A stretch of DNA of 37,644 bases from a candidate division CPR3 bacterium 4484_211 (GCA_002084955.1 MZGJ01000010.1:1-37644), one strand, 5' to 3'; positions 22,801-31,854 are shown, numbered from the stretch's first letter. Made by a program: numbers and translations. Notes: generated by a model from the letters alone, not told the origin.

Positions 22801-22809
22801 ATTCTAGCA
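22801..22809 (-). promoter_or_regulatory. Extended -10 of polX
   Basis: Minus strand TGC-TAGAAT, seven bases before the ATG at 22793. The -35 is weak. The layout predicts a leaderless message. Confidence 0.55.
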
Positions 22810-22856
22810 TAGTCTTGGCAAAGATTGCTTCCATTTAGTTAAATCTGGCGGAAATT

Positions 22857-23855
22857 TTAGCTGTTTGACCGACTCGAAAATTTACGGGCGGTTTTTAAAA
22901 CCAGACCTTCCGCCTTCTTAAGCGGCATCTTTAAAGTAAATCCGGCGGCGGGAGGGTGGCCTCCGCCGCCTAAAGCCTTGGCAATTTGAGAGACATCAAA
23001 GCCGTCTTGGCGGCGTGAGCGCAGATTTCCCCTGATTACCTTTGGTTCCTCCTCTAACAGCAAAACTCCAAAGTCGGTTCCTTTGAGGACTTTTAGATAA
23101 GGGGTAATGCCGTAGCAATCTACTTTTGGATCATCAATATCGCCTAGTTCGGAATAGGGAAGGGTGATCCAGAAAAACTTATTCTCCTTATCTATCTTTA
23201 TGCGCGATAGGCCTTTGGCTAGGCATTTGATGACGGACGGGCTGGTGTTTCTTTTCATAAAGAAGACAAGCTCGTCATGCGGCGCACCTGCCGCTATAAG
23301 CTTGATAGCGTCTTCATGAAGCAGTTTATAGTCTTTTCCGTATTCAAACAGGCCGCTGTCTAGAAGCAGTCCCCAGTAAAGAAGTGTGGCAATTTCTTGA
23401 TTAATGGGGAAATCAACTGCTTCAAAATACCGCAATAGAAGCTGTGTTGAAGAGGAAGCCTTTTGGGAGTCAACAATACTAAGCGGGCAGAAAAGTTTGC
23501 CCGGGGGGTGGTGGTCAAAACAAAAACACCTGACATTTTTAGGAATTGAGATCTCGTCGGCGTTGGTTATGCGCTTCGGCGTATTGTAGTCTATGAAGGC
23601 AATTAAATCAAAATCCCTTAGGTCCAATTCCGCCGGATCAATGTTTTCGATCCAGTCAAAATAGGGGAGAAATTTCCATTCGGGATCAACTGGGTCGGCG
23701 GAAACCACTCTCACTTTTTTCCCTAGGCGTCTTAGATAAGCCGCCATGGCCAGCCCGCTTCCGACCATATCACCATCGGGATGGAGGTGTAATGGGAGAA
23801 GGACATTTTTTGATTCGGCTATCAGCTGTTGAACTTGCTTAAACTTTTTTTGCAT
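22857..23855 (-). CDS. DHH-family phosphoesterase, NrnA-like (oligoribonuclease / pAp phosphatase)
   Basis: 332 residues. The DHH domain has HLHPDGDMVGSGLAMAAYL (motif I), AFIDYNTPKRI (motif II) and the DHH of CFDHHPPG (motif III). The DHHA1 domain ends in GGGGHPPAAGFTL, the RNA-binding motif. NrnA-type enzymes degrade 2-5 nt RNA fragments to mononucleotides, and many also dephosphorylate pAp. It is third in a tight run RNase J - P-type ATPase - DHH, only 10 bases after the ATPase stop. Pairing with RNase J suggests completion of RNA decay. A role as a cyclic-di-AMP or other DHH phosphodiesterase cannot be excluded. Confidence 0.88.
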   Translation of the reverse strand: MQKKFKQVQQLIAESKNVLLPLHLHPDGDMVGSGLAMAAYLRRLGKKVRVVSADPVDPEWKFLPYFDWIENIDPAELDLRDFDLIAFIDYNTPKRITNADEISIPKNVRCFCFDHHPPGKLFCPLSIVDSQKASSSTQLLLRYFEAVDFPINQEIATLLYWGLLLDSGLFEYGKDYKLLHEDAIKLIAAGAPHDELVFFMKRNTSPSVIKCLAKGLSRIKIDKENKFFWITLPYSELGDIDDPKVDCYGITPYLKVLKGTDFGVLLLEEEPKVIRGNLRSRRQDGFDVSQIAKALGGGGHPPAAGFTLKMPLKKAEGLVLKTARKFSSRSNS

Positions 23856-23865
23856 TGAAAAATTT

Positions 23866-26535
23866 TTAATTTGTGTTCTTTTCTCTGTGGATGAACACTT
23901 CTTTTACCAATTCTATGCAGAATACCTTGAAGAGGGCTATGCCGATAAGAATGATCCAGTAATGTGCCGGCAGAGGAACGGTTTTCAAGATTGACCGCAG
24001 TGGAGGATAATAAAACGGCAAGAGCTGCAGAAGCCATCCTCCGCCGATAGCTCCCACCAGCCACCTATTGGAAAAGGGGTTAGTCTTCCAAAGGGGTCTG
24101 CGCAGGCTCTTGCACGAAAAAACATAAAATAGTGAGTCAATACCTAGAGCGCCGAACATGATGGATCTAAGAAGCCTAGGTGCAATTTGTGATCGCCAGA
24201 GGAAAACAAAAAGGCCAAATAAGATTAGGTCGGTAAATAAGCTGATAACGAAAATAATTGTCTTCATTTCCAGGTTCAATATGTCTTCTCCTTTTTTGCG
24301 CGGAGGGAAATTCATAATATCTTTTTCCTGAGGTTCCACGGTTAGGGCGAGATTGGGCAGGCCGTCGGTGATTAGGTTTATCCAGAGAATTTGACCGGCT
24401 AATATGGGTGTGGGCAACTCTATTCCCGAAAAGAGATGCATTAAAAGGGTTCCGGTAATCAGCACCATTTCGGAAAAGGCGTCGGCTAAAAGGTAGGTAA
24501 TTATCTTTCTGAGGTTGTCAAAAATTACCCGGCCTTCTTTTATTGCGGCCACAATTGTGGAGAACTTGTCGTCAAGCAGGACTAAATCTGATGCTTCCTT
24601 GGCAACTTCGGTTCCCGAACCAAGGGCCACGCCGATGTCTGCCTTTTTTAATGCCGGGGCGTCGTTTACTCCGTCTCCGGTCATGGCCACCACTTCGCCT
24701 TCTTTTTGCCAGGCATCAATAATCCTTAGTTTGTGAGTTGGGGTTACCCTGGCGTATAACTTAATGTCTCTTACCCGGCTCGCCAGTTCTTCATCGGAAA
24801 GTTTTTCCAATTCTTTGCCTTCAATCATATTGTTTGGTTCTAAAACTATGCCCGCTTCTCGGGCAACTTCTTTGGCGGTCAGCAGGTGGTCTCCGGTGAC
24901 TATCACCGGAGTAATGCCCGCTTTTCGGCAAAGGTCAATGGTTTGCCTGGCATCTTCCCGCAGGGGATCCCTTAGAGAGACAAAGGCTATGTAAATGAGG
25001 TCGTTTGCATCTTTTTCTTCAATTTCGTTTTTATCAAGTGCCCATTCTTTGTAACCCATACCCAGTATTCTTAATCCTTTTGCGCTTAGTTTTTCAATGT
25101 TTTCAAGAAGAGATTGTTTTTGGTCTTGGGTTAGAGGAATAGGATTGCCGCTTTCATAAATTCGGGTTGCTCTTTTCAAAATTAATTCCGGGGCTCCCTT
25201 AACCAGCAAGAACTTTTTGTTCTGAGATTTATCCAGATTTAGGGTGGCCATAAATTTGCGATTTTCGTTAAACGGAAGTTCACCTAGCCTGGGGTTTTTT
25301 TCTTTTAGAAGAGCTAGATTATTTCCGGCCTGTGCGGAAGCCAGAAGCAGTGCCCTTTCTGTGGGACTGCCAATAATTTTCCAGTGCGCAGGTTTTTCTT
25401 CTCTGTTTTGCACTATCGCATTGTTGCACAAAACGCTGATTTTAAATACCCAGGCGCGTGCTTTATGTTCATCCTGCGGCGAAATATCAACATCTCTTGG
25501 CTGATTCGGCAGGTTGATAGAGACCATCTGCATTTCTCCTTTGGTTAGTGTTCCCGTCTTGTCGGAACAAATTACCGAGGTACTGCCAAGGGTCTCGGCG
25601 GCGATGAGTTTGCGGACGAGTCCTTGGCGGCGGAGAATTCTTTGCATTCCCAGGGCTAAAACTGCTGTTAAGGCCACAAGCAGACCTTCCGGAATAGCGG
25701 CTACGGCAATGGCTATGGAGGTGGTGAGCATCTCAAACCAGTCCTTTCCCTGCCAAACCCCGATTACAAAAATAAAGAGACACAAAGCGCTCACCAGCCT
25801 GGTTAAAAAACCGCTGAATCGTGAAAGTTGTTCCTGCAGCGGGGTTTTTTCATCTTTGGTTTCGGATACCAGCAGGGCAATTTTCCCCAGCTCGGTGTTT
25901 TTGCCCGTGGCAACCACTATGGCCTGCCCGCGGCCTTTGCTGACCACCGTTCCCGCAAAGACCATGTTTTCACGGTCGGCAACCGGCGTGTCCGTCGGAA
26001 GACAGCCCGTGTTTTTTTCAGAGGGTGCTGATTCTCCGGTTAGAGCGGCTTCGATTACTTCCAGATCATTTTCCTTAATCAGTCGGGCGTCGGCCACCAC
26101 CCGATCTCCGGCTTCTAGAATTAAAAGATCTCCCGGAACCACCTCTTCGGCGGGGACGGCTGTTTCCCGGCTGTCCCGGATAAGTTTGGCTCTAAAATGC
26201 ACCAGTTTCTTGAGTTTGGAGAGGATGTTTAGAGCTTTTTTCTCCTGTATAAACCCTAGGATGGTATTTAGAAAGAGAGCAAAAGCAATGACCAGCGTGT
26301 CGCCCCAGTGTTGCAGGACAATGGATATTAGGGCGGCAAAGAGGAGAATATAGACGAGAGGGGATTTAAACTGAGAAATGAAGATTTCCAGAGAGGTGGG
26401 GAGTTTTTCTTCCGGGAGCTGGTTGAGCCCGAATTTTTTCAGCCGAGCCTGCGCCTCCTCTTGGAAGAGGCCTTGTTTTGGGTTAACCTTTAGTTCTTTT
26501 TGAATTTCGGAGATGGAAAGGGCGTGGTCATGCAT
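23866..26535 (-). CDS. P-type cation-transporting ATPase, probably P2A (Ca2+)
   Basis: Ion pump of 889 residues with the full P-type order: N-terminal cation-ATPase domain, two membrane helices, the actuator TGES (166-169), the M4 motif IPEGLLVALT (PEGL 282-285), the phosphorylated Asp in DKTGTLT (D325), the nucleotide-binding domain with KGAPE, the hinge MTGDGVNDAPALKKADIGVA, and the C-terminal helices with WINLITDGLPNLAL. The PEGL and NxxTD pair is typical of calcium-type P2A pumps, so Ca2+ export is likely, though Na+ or Mn2+ cannot be excluded. One base separates it from the RNase J stop codon, so it is co-transcribed. The 10-base gap to the DHH gene extends the same unit. Confidence 0.93.
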   Translation of the reverse strand: MHDHALSISEIQKELKVNPKQGLFQEEAQARLKKFGLNQLPEEKLPTSLEIFISQFKSPLVYILLFAALISIVLQHWGDTLVIAFALFLNTILGFIQEKKALNILSKLKKLVHFRAKLIRDSRETAVPAEEVVPGDLLILEAGDRVVADARLIKENDLEVIEAALTGESAPSEKNTGCLPTDTPVADRENMVFAGTVVSKGRGQAIVVATGKNTELGKIALLVSETKDEKTPLQEQLSRFSGFLTRLVSALCLFIFVIGVWQGKDWFEMLTTSIAIAVAAIPEGLLVALTAVLALGMQRILRRQGLVRKLIAAETLGSTSVICSDKTGTLTKGEMQMVSINLPNQPRDVDISPQDEHKARAWVFKISVLCNNAIVQNREEKPAHWKIIGSPTERALLLASAQAGNNLALLKEKNPRLGELPFNENRKFMATLNLDKSQNKKFLLVKGAPELILKRATRIYESGNPIPLTQDQKQSLLENIEKLSAKGLRILGMGYKEWALDKNEIEEKDANDLIYIAFVSLRDPLREDARQTIDLCRKAGITPVIVTGDHLLTAKEVAREAGIVLEPNNMIEGKELEKLSDEELASRVRDIKLYARVTPTHKLRIIDAWQKEGEVVAMTGDGVNDAPALKKADIGVALGSGTEVAKEASDLVLLDDKFSTIVAAIKEGRVIFDNLRKIITYLLADAFSEMVLITGTLLMHLFSGIELPTPILAGQILWINLITDGLPNLALTVEPQEKDIMNFPPRKKGEDILNLEMKTIIFVISLFTDLILFGLFVFLWRSQIAPRLLRSIMFGALGIDSLFYVFSCKSLRRPLWKTNPFSNRWLVGAIGGGWLLQLLPFYYPPLRSILKTVPLPAHYWIILIGIALFKVFCIELVKEVFIHREKNTN

Positions 26536-26536
26536 G

Positions 26537-28207
26537 TTAATCTACGAGTACGACTACCACCATGGGGTTTCTCTGCGTTTTACGGTAAAGGAAGTCAGCG
26601 ATGCGCTTTTCAATTCTTGTACGGACTGAATTCCATGAGGAGGTTTTCTTGTCCTCAATTACTTCTTGGACTAATTTCTCTGCCTTCTTAATTAACTGCT
26701 CGGATATGGCCATGTACACAAATCCCCGAGAAACGATGTTCACAGATTTTTTAAATTTTCCATTCTTGTCTTTTTTCACAATAATTACAAAGATGCCCTC
26801 TTCGGATAGAATTTGCCGGTCGCGCAAGACTACTGCCCCCACATCTCCAACTTGTGATCCGTCAACAAAAATATTGCTTAAAGAGATTAGTTTTTTGACC
26901 TTTATCTGGTTGGGGGTGATGACAATTCCATCACCGGAGCTAAGTTCCAGTATCTTGTTTTTGTCAAAGTTCATTTTGGCTATTAAATTTGTGTAGGCGC
27001 GCATGTGGCGGGGATTGCCGCCGATGGGGACAAAATGGTTTGGGCGAACTAGAGCGGCAAGTAAAGATAAATCCCCTTGCGAACCATGTCCGGAGACATG
27101 AAGATTTTCTTGAATTTCCGAATAGACGACGCGAGCTCCCTTCTCGGTGAGTTTATCAATTACCCTGCCTACCTGGTCGTAAACTCCGGGGATGGGGTCG
27201 GCGGAAAAGACAACCACCGCTCCGGGCTTAAGACTTATTAAACGGTGTGAGCCTTCGGCTAGTCGTGAAAGGGCTGAATTCTCTTGGCCGTAGCTGCCGG
27301 CAATAATGATAAGCAATTGATTGTCGGCGTATTTGTGGACGGTTCTGGAGTTGACAATAGTTCCGGGGGGTATTTTAAGATACCCTAAGTTTTGGGCTAC
27401 TTCGGCGTTGCGTTCTATGGATAGACCCAAAAAGGCGACCTTGCGCCCGTATTTAAGTGCGGCATTAATCGCCTGCTGGATGCGTGAGATGTTTGAAGAA
27501 ACAGTGGAGATAAAGATTTGACCCGGAGCTCGATCTAGTTCGTGCTCAAAAGAGTGCTGGATAAACCGTTCGGATTTGGTATATCCCCGGGAAGTGGCTC
27601 CCAGGCAGTCGGATAGTAAACATCTCACCGGGGCCTGGCTGGTAAGTTTTACCAATTTGGCCACATCAAAGAACTTGCCATCAACCGGAGTCCAGTCAAA
27701 TTTAAAGTCGGAAACATGCACCAAGTTTCCCAGGGGGGTGCGGATGAAAAACCCCAAGCTGTCTGGCACGGAGTGATTTACCCTGAAGGGGGTAAATTCA
27801 AATTGGCCTAGAGAAAAAGAGTTGTCTTCGGGATCAATCTGGTTTATCTGGGCACCTTTGAGCAGATTAAATTCTTCCAGTTTGACCTGAATTAAACCGC
27901 GGACCAGTTTGGAGGCAAAAATTGGAGGATTACCGAGATCCTTGAGCAGGTAAGGTAGGGCGCCGAAGTGATCCTCGTGTCCGTGGGTAATTACGATGCC
28001 CCTGATTTTATCCAATTTGTTTTTAAGGTAATTGATGTCGGGGATAACCACATCAACTCCCAGTTGTTCTGATTCTGGGAACCCAATTCCGCAGTCAACA
28101 ATAACAATATCTTTTCCACATTCGTAGACGAACATGTTTTTGTTGACCATAGAAGAGCCGCCCAGGGGGATTATTTTAAGTTGTGGCTGCTTTGGGTTAT
28201 TTATCAT
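26537..28207 (-). CDS. rnj: Ribonuclease J-like metallo-beta-lactamase nuclease with altered HGE motif
   Basis: RNase J family, beta-CASP, 556 residues. The metal site is mostly intact: HGHEDH (H75, H77, D79, H80), H145 in RVNHSVPDS and D167 in VSDFKFD. The beta-CASP domain has STVSSNISRIQQ and LHVSGHGSQGDL (H374). The next motif, normally PVHGE with a zinc-ligand His 22 residues after H374, reads PIGGN (Gly396). One metal ligand is therefore lost or supplied differently. The C-terminal domain (FVIIVKKDKNGKFKKSVNIVSRGFVYM) is present. RNase J performs 5'-3' and internal mRNA cleavage. The ATG at 28207 has no ribosome site. It heads the RNase J - ATPase - DHH run. Confidence 0.92.
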   Translation of the reverse strand: MINNPKQPQLKIIPLGGSSMVNKNMFVYECGKDIVIVDCGIGFPESEQLGVDVVIPDINYLKNKLDKIRGIVITHGHEDHFGALPYLLKDLGNPPIFASKLVRGLIQVKLEEFNLLKGAQINQIDPEDNSFSLGQFEFTPFRVNHSVPDSLGFFIRTPLGNLVHVSDFKFDWTPVDGKFFDVAKLVKLTSQAPVRCLLSDCLGATSRGYTKSERFIQHSFEHELDRAPGQIFISTVSSNISRIQQAINAALKYGRKVAFLGLSIERNAEVAQNLGYLKIPPGTIVNSRTVHKYADNQLLIIIAGSYGQENSALSRLAEGSHRLISLKPGAVVVFSADPIPGVYDQVGRVIDKLTEKGARVVYSEIQENLHVSGHGSQGDLSLLAALVRPNHFVPIGGNPRHMRAYTNLIAKMNFDKNKILELSSGDGIVITPNQIKVKKLISLSNIFVDGSQVGDVGAVVLRDRQILSEEGIFVIIVKKDKNGKFKKSVNIVSRGFVYMAISEQLIKKAEKLVQEVIEDKKTSSWNSVRTRIEKRIADFLYRKTQRNPMVVVVLVD

Positions 28208-28356
28208 GAGTAGGTTAGAGCCAAATCAGAGACTTAAAGTTAAGAATTTAACTTGTAAGTGTTAAGTTTATCGAATGCGGCAATTTTCAACTTTTAACCT
28301 TAGCGTTTATTTTGGTAAATTCCAATCACCGAGTATCAAATCTAGAGTGTCCAACC
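28208..28356. repeat. AT-rich low-complexity spacer
   Basis: Contains TTAAAGTTAAG, TTTAACTTGTAAGTGTTAAG and TTTTCAACTTTTAACC, variants of one AAGTTAAA-type word. It is similar in character to the repeat encoding the tail of the neighbouring glycosylase fragment. No gene seen. Confidence 0.4.
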
Positions 28357-28770
28357 TCAAAACAACAGCTTAAATCCTGGAGTCTGATAAAATTTTAGAT
28401 GTAGTTTTAACATTTGAGCTTTGACTTTTAAGATGTCTATATCAGCTCCATCTGTTCTATTTGTGGTTCGGCTCCTTTTGGTTGTTCTTTGTTTTTCATT
28501 ATTAACTCCCCTTTTTCCAGCGATAAAAACCTCCTTTCGCGACAGACCAATGGAGGCCAGGCTTTGTTCTAAAAGTCTGCCGGCCTGGCCAACAAATGGC
28601 CGCCCTTGTTGATCTTCGTAATATCCAGGGGCCTCTCCAATAAAAACCAAATCGGCAAAGGGATTACCTTCCCCGGGGACTGGATTGGCAGCTGCCTTAT
28701 AGAGTGAACACCTTTGGCAGGCAGAGATCTCTTGGGCAATAGAGGCAAGTTGTTGCTCGCGAGTATTCAT
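28357..28770 (-). pseudogene. Truncated family-4 uracil-DNA glycosylase
   Basis: The N-terminal half of a type-4 (Fe-S) uracil-DNA glycosylase: ISACQRCSLYKAAANPVPGEGNPFADLVFIGEAPGYYEDQQGRPFVGQAGRLLEQSLASIGLSRKEVFI. It has two of the four cluster Cys (CQRC), the GEAPG catalytic motif and the PFVGxAGxLL loop. Where the family continues with NVVKCRPPxNR, this frame switches to KRGVNNEKQRTTKRSRTTNR and a Lys-rich repeat-like tail. The second Cys pair and the C-terminal half, including the HPS motif, are missing, so the Fe-S cluster and activity should be lost. I start it at the ATG at 28770 (137 residues); the track's TTG at 28809 overlaps the Lon-like gene. An in-frame repeat insertion or deletion explains it best. 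Confidence 0.75.
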
Positions 28771-28786
28771 TTGCAATTTGCTTTTT

Positions 28787-29911
28787 TCAGATTTCCGGCT
28801 CGGGCACAAAATCCTTGTAATTTTCTTCGGTTATTCTGTAGGTTTTTGCTCCGCCGGAGACGCGCTGTCGGGCGCATTTCCTAACAATTGCTTCTACCAC
28901 ACGGGCAACTGATCTTACTCCGGCGTCGTAGCCTAGAGGGCGGACAATAATTGGCCAGACTGCCTCATCCACGACTACATCGTTTTTATCCATCCCGCTT
29001 ACCAGTAGTTGCTGGGGCAGTAAATAATCTCGGGCGATGATAATTTTCTCTTCATCGTTATAGCCGGGCATTTGAATAACTTCCATACGGTTTAAGACGG
29101 CGTTGGCAATGTTGCGGGTGTTGTTGGCACTGCAGATGAACATGACCGAGGTAAGGTCAAAAGGGTAATTGATAAAGTAGTCGGTGAAGCGGATATTTTG
29201 CTGAGGGTCAAGCAATTCCAGCAGGACGCCCATAATATCAGATCTGACCGATTCTGCAACTCGGTCAATTTCATCTAGAAGAATCACCGGATTTTTAGTT
29301 TGTGCCTGACGCAGAGCTTTAATAATGGCTCCGGGTTCAGCCGTCCGCTCGGTGGCAGGATTGCCTCTTAGCTGGGAAGCGCTGCCCATGCCGCCCATGG
29401 GGATGCGGACAAATTTTCGGTTTAAGGCTTTTGCAATGGAGTGGACAATAGAAGTCTTGCCAACACCGGGCAGACCGACAAAAAGGAGAACAGGGGCTCT
29501 GCCAATGCCTCTTTGATAAAGGTCCTCTAGGGCCTTTTTGTGTTCGGGCCGTTTTTCTGCTTCATTCTGCAGGGCTAAAACAGCAATATACTCTAAAATT
29601 CTTTCTTTAACCACCTGTAAAGAATGGTGGGTGGAGTCTAAAATTTCCTGAGCTTTCTCTAGATCCAAATTGTCTTGGGAAACGGTATTCCAGGGCAGAT
29701 TAGTAATCCAGTCAATGTACCTTACCGTATCGTCCAGAGCCGCATGATACTGAGGAGATTTTATAAGGCGCTGCAGACTAACGATCAACTGTTCTGTTTT
29801 TTCCAAAAGGTTCGGGGGCAAACTTGCTTTACTAACCTGCTGGTAGAGTTGCTGCAGCTCAGAGGGAAGCTTTTGTATATCTGGTTGGGTATCCTTGGAG
29901 GAAGTATCCAT
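28787..29911 (-). CDS. Lon-like AAA+ ATPase without a protease domain
   Basis: 374 residues matching the central part of Lon (protease La). The helical region before the ATPase (residues about 15-115, with YIDWITNLPWNTVSQDNLDLEKAQEILDSTHHSLQVVKERILEYIAV) is followed by Walker A GLPGVGKT (146-153), Walker B VILLDEID (209-216) and the sensor region FICSANNTRNI. The small alpha-subdomain ends with YDAGVRSVARVVEAIVRKCARQRV. The N-terminal substrate-binding domain and the whole C-terminal Ser-Lys protease are absent. The ending after the small subdomain is clean, so it looks like a stable stand-alone unfoldase or remodelling ATPase rather than random decay. The truncated glycosylase gene follows on the same strand. 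Confidence 0.85.
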   Translation of the reverse strand: MDTSSKDTQPDIQKLPSELQQLYQQVSKASLPPNLLEKTEQLIVSLQRLIKSPQYHAALDDTVRYIDWITNLPWNTVSQDNLDLEKAQEILDSTHHSLQVVKERILEYIAVLALQNEAEKRPEHKKALEDLYQRGIGRAPVLLFVGLPGVGKTSIVHSIAKALNRKFVRIPMGGMGSASQLRGNPATERTAEPGAIIKALRQAQTKNPVILLDEIDRVAESVRSDIMGVLLELLDPQQNIRFTDYFINYPFDLTSVMFICSANNTRNIANAVLNRMEVIQMPGYNDEEKIIIARDYLLPQQLLVSGMDKNDVVVDEAVWPIIVRPLGYDAGVRSVARVVEAIVRKCARQRVSGGAKTYRITEENYKDFVPEPEI

Positions 29912-29963
29912 ATGGGGCTTGTGTAGTTTTTAATATGGCTGGGACATAAATGTCTAGAATCGT

Positions 29964-30018
29964 TGTAGTAGCGCAATTTATTGCGCGCTCTTCGCGCGGA
30001 CTAAAGTCCGCTATTACA
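29964..30018 (+). repeat. REP-like palindromic element (copy A, best preserved)
   Basis: 55 bp. Outer ends TGTAGTAGC and GCTATTACA are complementary at 8 of 9 positions. Inside are three hairpins: GCGCAAT-TT-ATTGCGC (29971-29986), a GCGCG/CGCGC pair, and GCGGACT-AA-AGTCCGC (29996-30011). It sits in the gap between mod and the Lon-like gene. Confidence 0.7.
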
Positions 30019-30059
30019 GGCGAAACAGGGAATTATGGTTCAAAATTCAAGAGTCTGGA

Positions 30060-31850
30060 TTACACTTTCTTTGTAACTAAAACTTCTTCTCCTAACATGT
30101 CAATGATTTTAACCGCCACTTTGGTTTTCTTTTTAGGTATTTCAAGTTCATATTCACCTTTGACTAAATCGTTATTCTTTTCTGGCACATCTGAGTAAGC
30201 AATTCTAAACACTTCTCCATTATAATCGGTATCAACTAGCACCACATCAATCATTGACCTAAAGTCTGGGATTTTCTTTCTCAAAAGCCCTGGTTCTAGC
30301 TCCAAGCGCTTGATAATAGTGGGCGAGATAAAGGATTTGATTTTAATCTTAACTTTATTTTTACCCTTCCTTTTAATCTCAACCTCTGCCTTAGACGGCT
30401 CGTAGCTGACAAAATTCTTGTCTTTGAGATCAAAGATAATAAACTGCTTGATTCTTTGCTTGGTTCTGGTATCTTTATAAGGCTGTTTTTTATTCCATTC
30501 TTCAACCCAGGCATCTACTTTTGTTTCTCTTCCTAGACAAATAACTATTACATTTCTGTCTTCATCGGGTCGTTTGTTTAGTTCGTCAACGATAAGCTGA
30601 AGGTCGAGCAAGGTGAGCGGGTGGTTAAAGTCTATAATTTTTACCAGCTCATTAGAGTCTCTAGTGCCGTCAAAGAACGGGTCGGTTTTTGTAGAAGTAA
30701 TACCATATTGCTGGATTGCCAATTCTTTAGCCTCGGTGTGCAAAATCTTCAAATCGTAATTGTTAACTTTGTAAATAGCAAAGGTAGGATATTTCTCATT
30801 TTTGCCCTGATCTTTGATTATCTTTTGAATTCTCTTACTGGTAACTTGAATTGCTCCCTTATTTACATCTACACCAATCCACCGTCTGCCAAGTGCTTGT
30901 GCGGCTACACAAGTTGTTCCAGAACCGACGAAGCAGTCCAATACCAGGCCGTCACTTTCTGCTGAAGCCTTAATGATTCTTTCAAGTAATGTTTCTGGTT
31001 TCTGAGTGGTATAACTTGTCTTTTCAAGTGCGTTTCCCTGGACAGGGTTAATATCACTCCAGACATCTCCTGGGTTTTTACCAGACTTTTCAAGATCTTC
31101 TGCCTCAACTTCATATCTTGCTTCACCTCTCTTTGCTCTGGCTATTGTTTCTGGATTATACGGAACTCTAACAGGGTCTAGGTTGAATTGATACTTATTG
31201 CTTTTTGAGTAAAAAAGAATGTTTTGATGTTTCCTTCCCCATCTTTCTGTCCCACTTGCCCCCATGTAGTAATTCCAGATTAAATCGTTTTGAAGATTGT
31301 CTTCTCCAAAAACTTCGTCCATCAATACTTTAAGGTAATGAACCATTCGGTAATCTAAGTGGACATAAATGCTTCCTGTTTCTGCCAGTAATTCTTTAAG
31401 CAAAATAAGCCTCTCGTACATAAATTGAAAATACTCGTCTCTTTTCCAAATATCCTCGTACATTGTTTGCTGGATGATTGATTCGCTGTCTTCTTCCATT
31501 CTTCCTAAATCTTTCAATCCTCTAAGCTCAACCTTTCGCACATAATCTTTATTGCTGGCAAATGGCGGATCAATATAAACCAGGTCAATTTTACCTCTAA
31601 ATCCTAGTTCAAGAAGAGTGGCTAATACTTCTTTATTGTCTCCATGAAATAGAAGGTTGTGCCAATTTTTCTCCAAGCCATCATATACTGGTGTTTTAAG
31701 CGCGTGATTCTTGCTTTGTGGATCAAAACATTCAATTAACTGTGTGGGGTAGCCTTGAACATGTTCTAAGGGATGTTTACCAACCCAATTAAGCAAAGGT
31801 CTGCCTTTTGGTGTTTGAATTTTAATTGTTTTTTTCTTTTTTTCTGCCAT
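30060..31850 (-). CDS. mod: Type III restriction-modification methyltransferase (Mod), N6-adenine, beta class
   Basis: 596 residues. The catalytic motif IV is DPPF (94-97) in KIDLVYIDPPFASNKDY. The AdoMet-binding motif I comes later, VLDCFVGSGTTCVAAQALGRRWIGVDV, preceded by the TQKPETLLERII signature. That order (IV before I) is the beta class of N6-adenine methyltransferases. The variable central part (WNYYMGASGTERWGRKHQN onward) would be the target-recognition region. The last ~230 residues form a C-terminal extension typical of type III Mod. It protects host DNA and supplies sequence recognition to Res. Only four bases separate it from the ATPase gene upstream, so both should share the palindrome-controlled promoter. 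In most type III systems mod precedes res; here it comes last. Confidence 0.9.
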   Translation of the reverse strand: MAEKKKKTIKIQTPKGRPLLNWVGKHPLEHVQGYPTQLIECFDPQSKNHALKTPVYDGLEKNWHNLLFHGDNKEVLATLLELGFRGKIDLVYIDPPFASNKDYVRKVELRGLKDLGRMEEDSESIIQQTMYEDIWKRDEYFQFMYERLILLKELLAETGSIYVHLDYRMVHYLKVLMDEVFGEDNLQNDLIWNYYMGASGTERWGRKHQNILFYSKSNKYQFNLDPVRVPYNPETIARAKRGEARYEVEAEDLEKSGKNPGDVWSDINPVQGNALEKTSYTTQKPETLLERIIKASAESDGLVLDCFVGSGTTCVAAQALGRRWIGVDVNKGAIQVTSKRIQKIIKDQGKNEKYPTFAIYKVNNYDLKILHTEAKELAIQQYGITSTKTDPFFDGTRDSNELVKIIDFNHPLTLLDLQLIVDELNKRPDEDRNVIVICLGRETKVDAWVEEWNKKQPYKDTRTKQRIKQFIIFDLKDKNFVSYEPSKAEVEIKRKGKNKVKIKIKSFISPTIIKRLELEPGLLRKKIPDFRSMIDVVLVDTDYNGEVFRIAYSDVPEKNNDLVKGEYELEIPKKKTKVAVKIIDMLGEEVLVTKKV

Positions 31851-31854
31851 ATAT

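Noticed and set aside
25514-26353. 279-residue plus-strand ORF
   Set aside because: Antisense shadow of the P-type ATPase gene, with Ser/Arg-rich low-complexity composition and no family resemblance.
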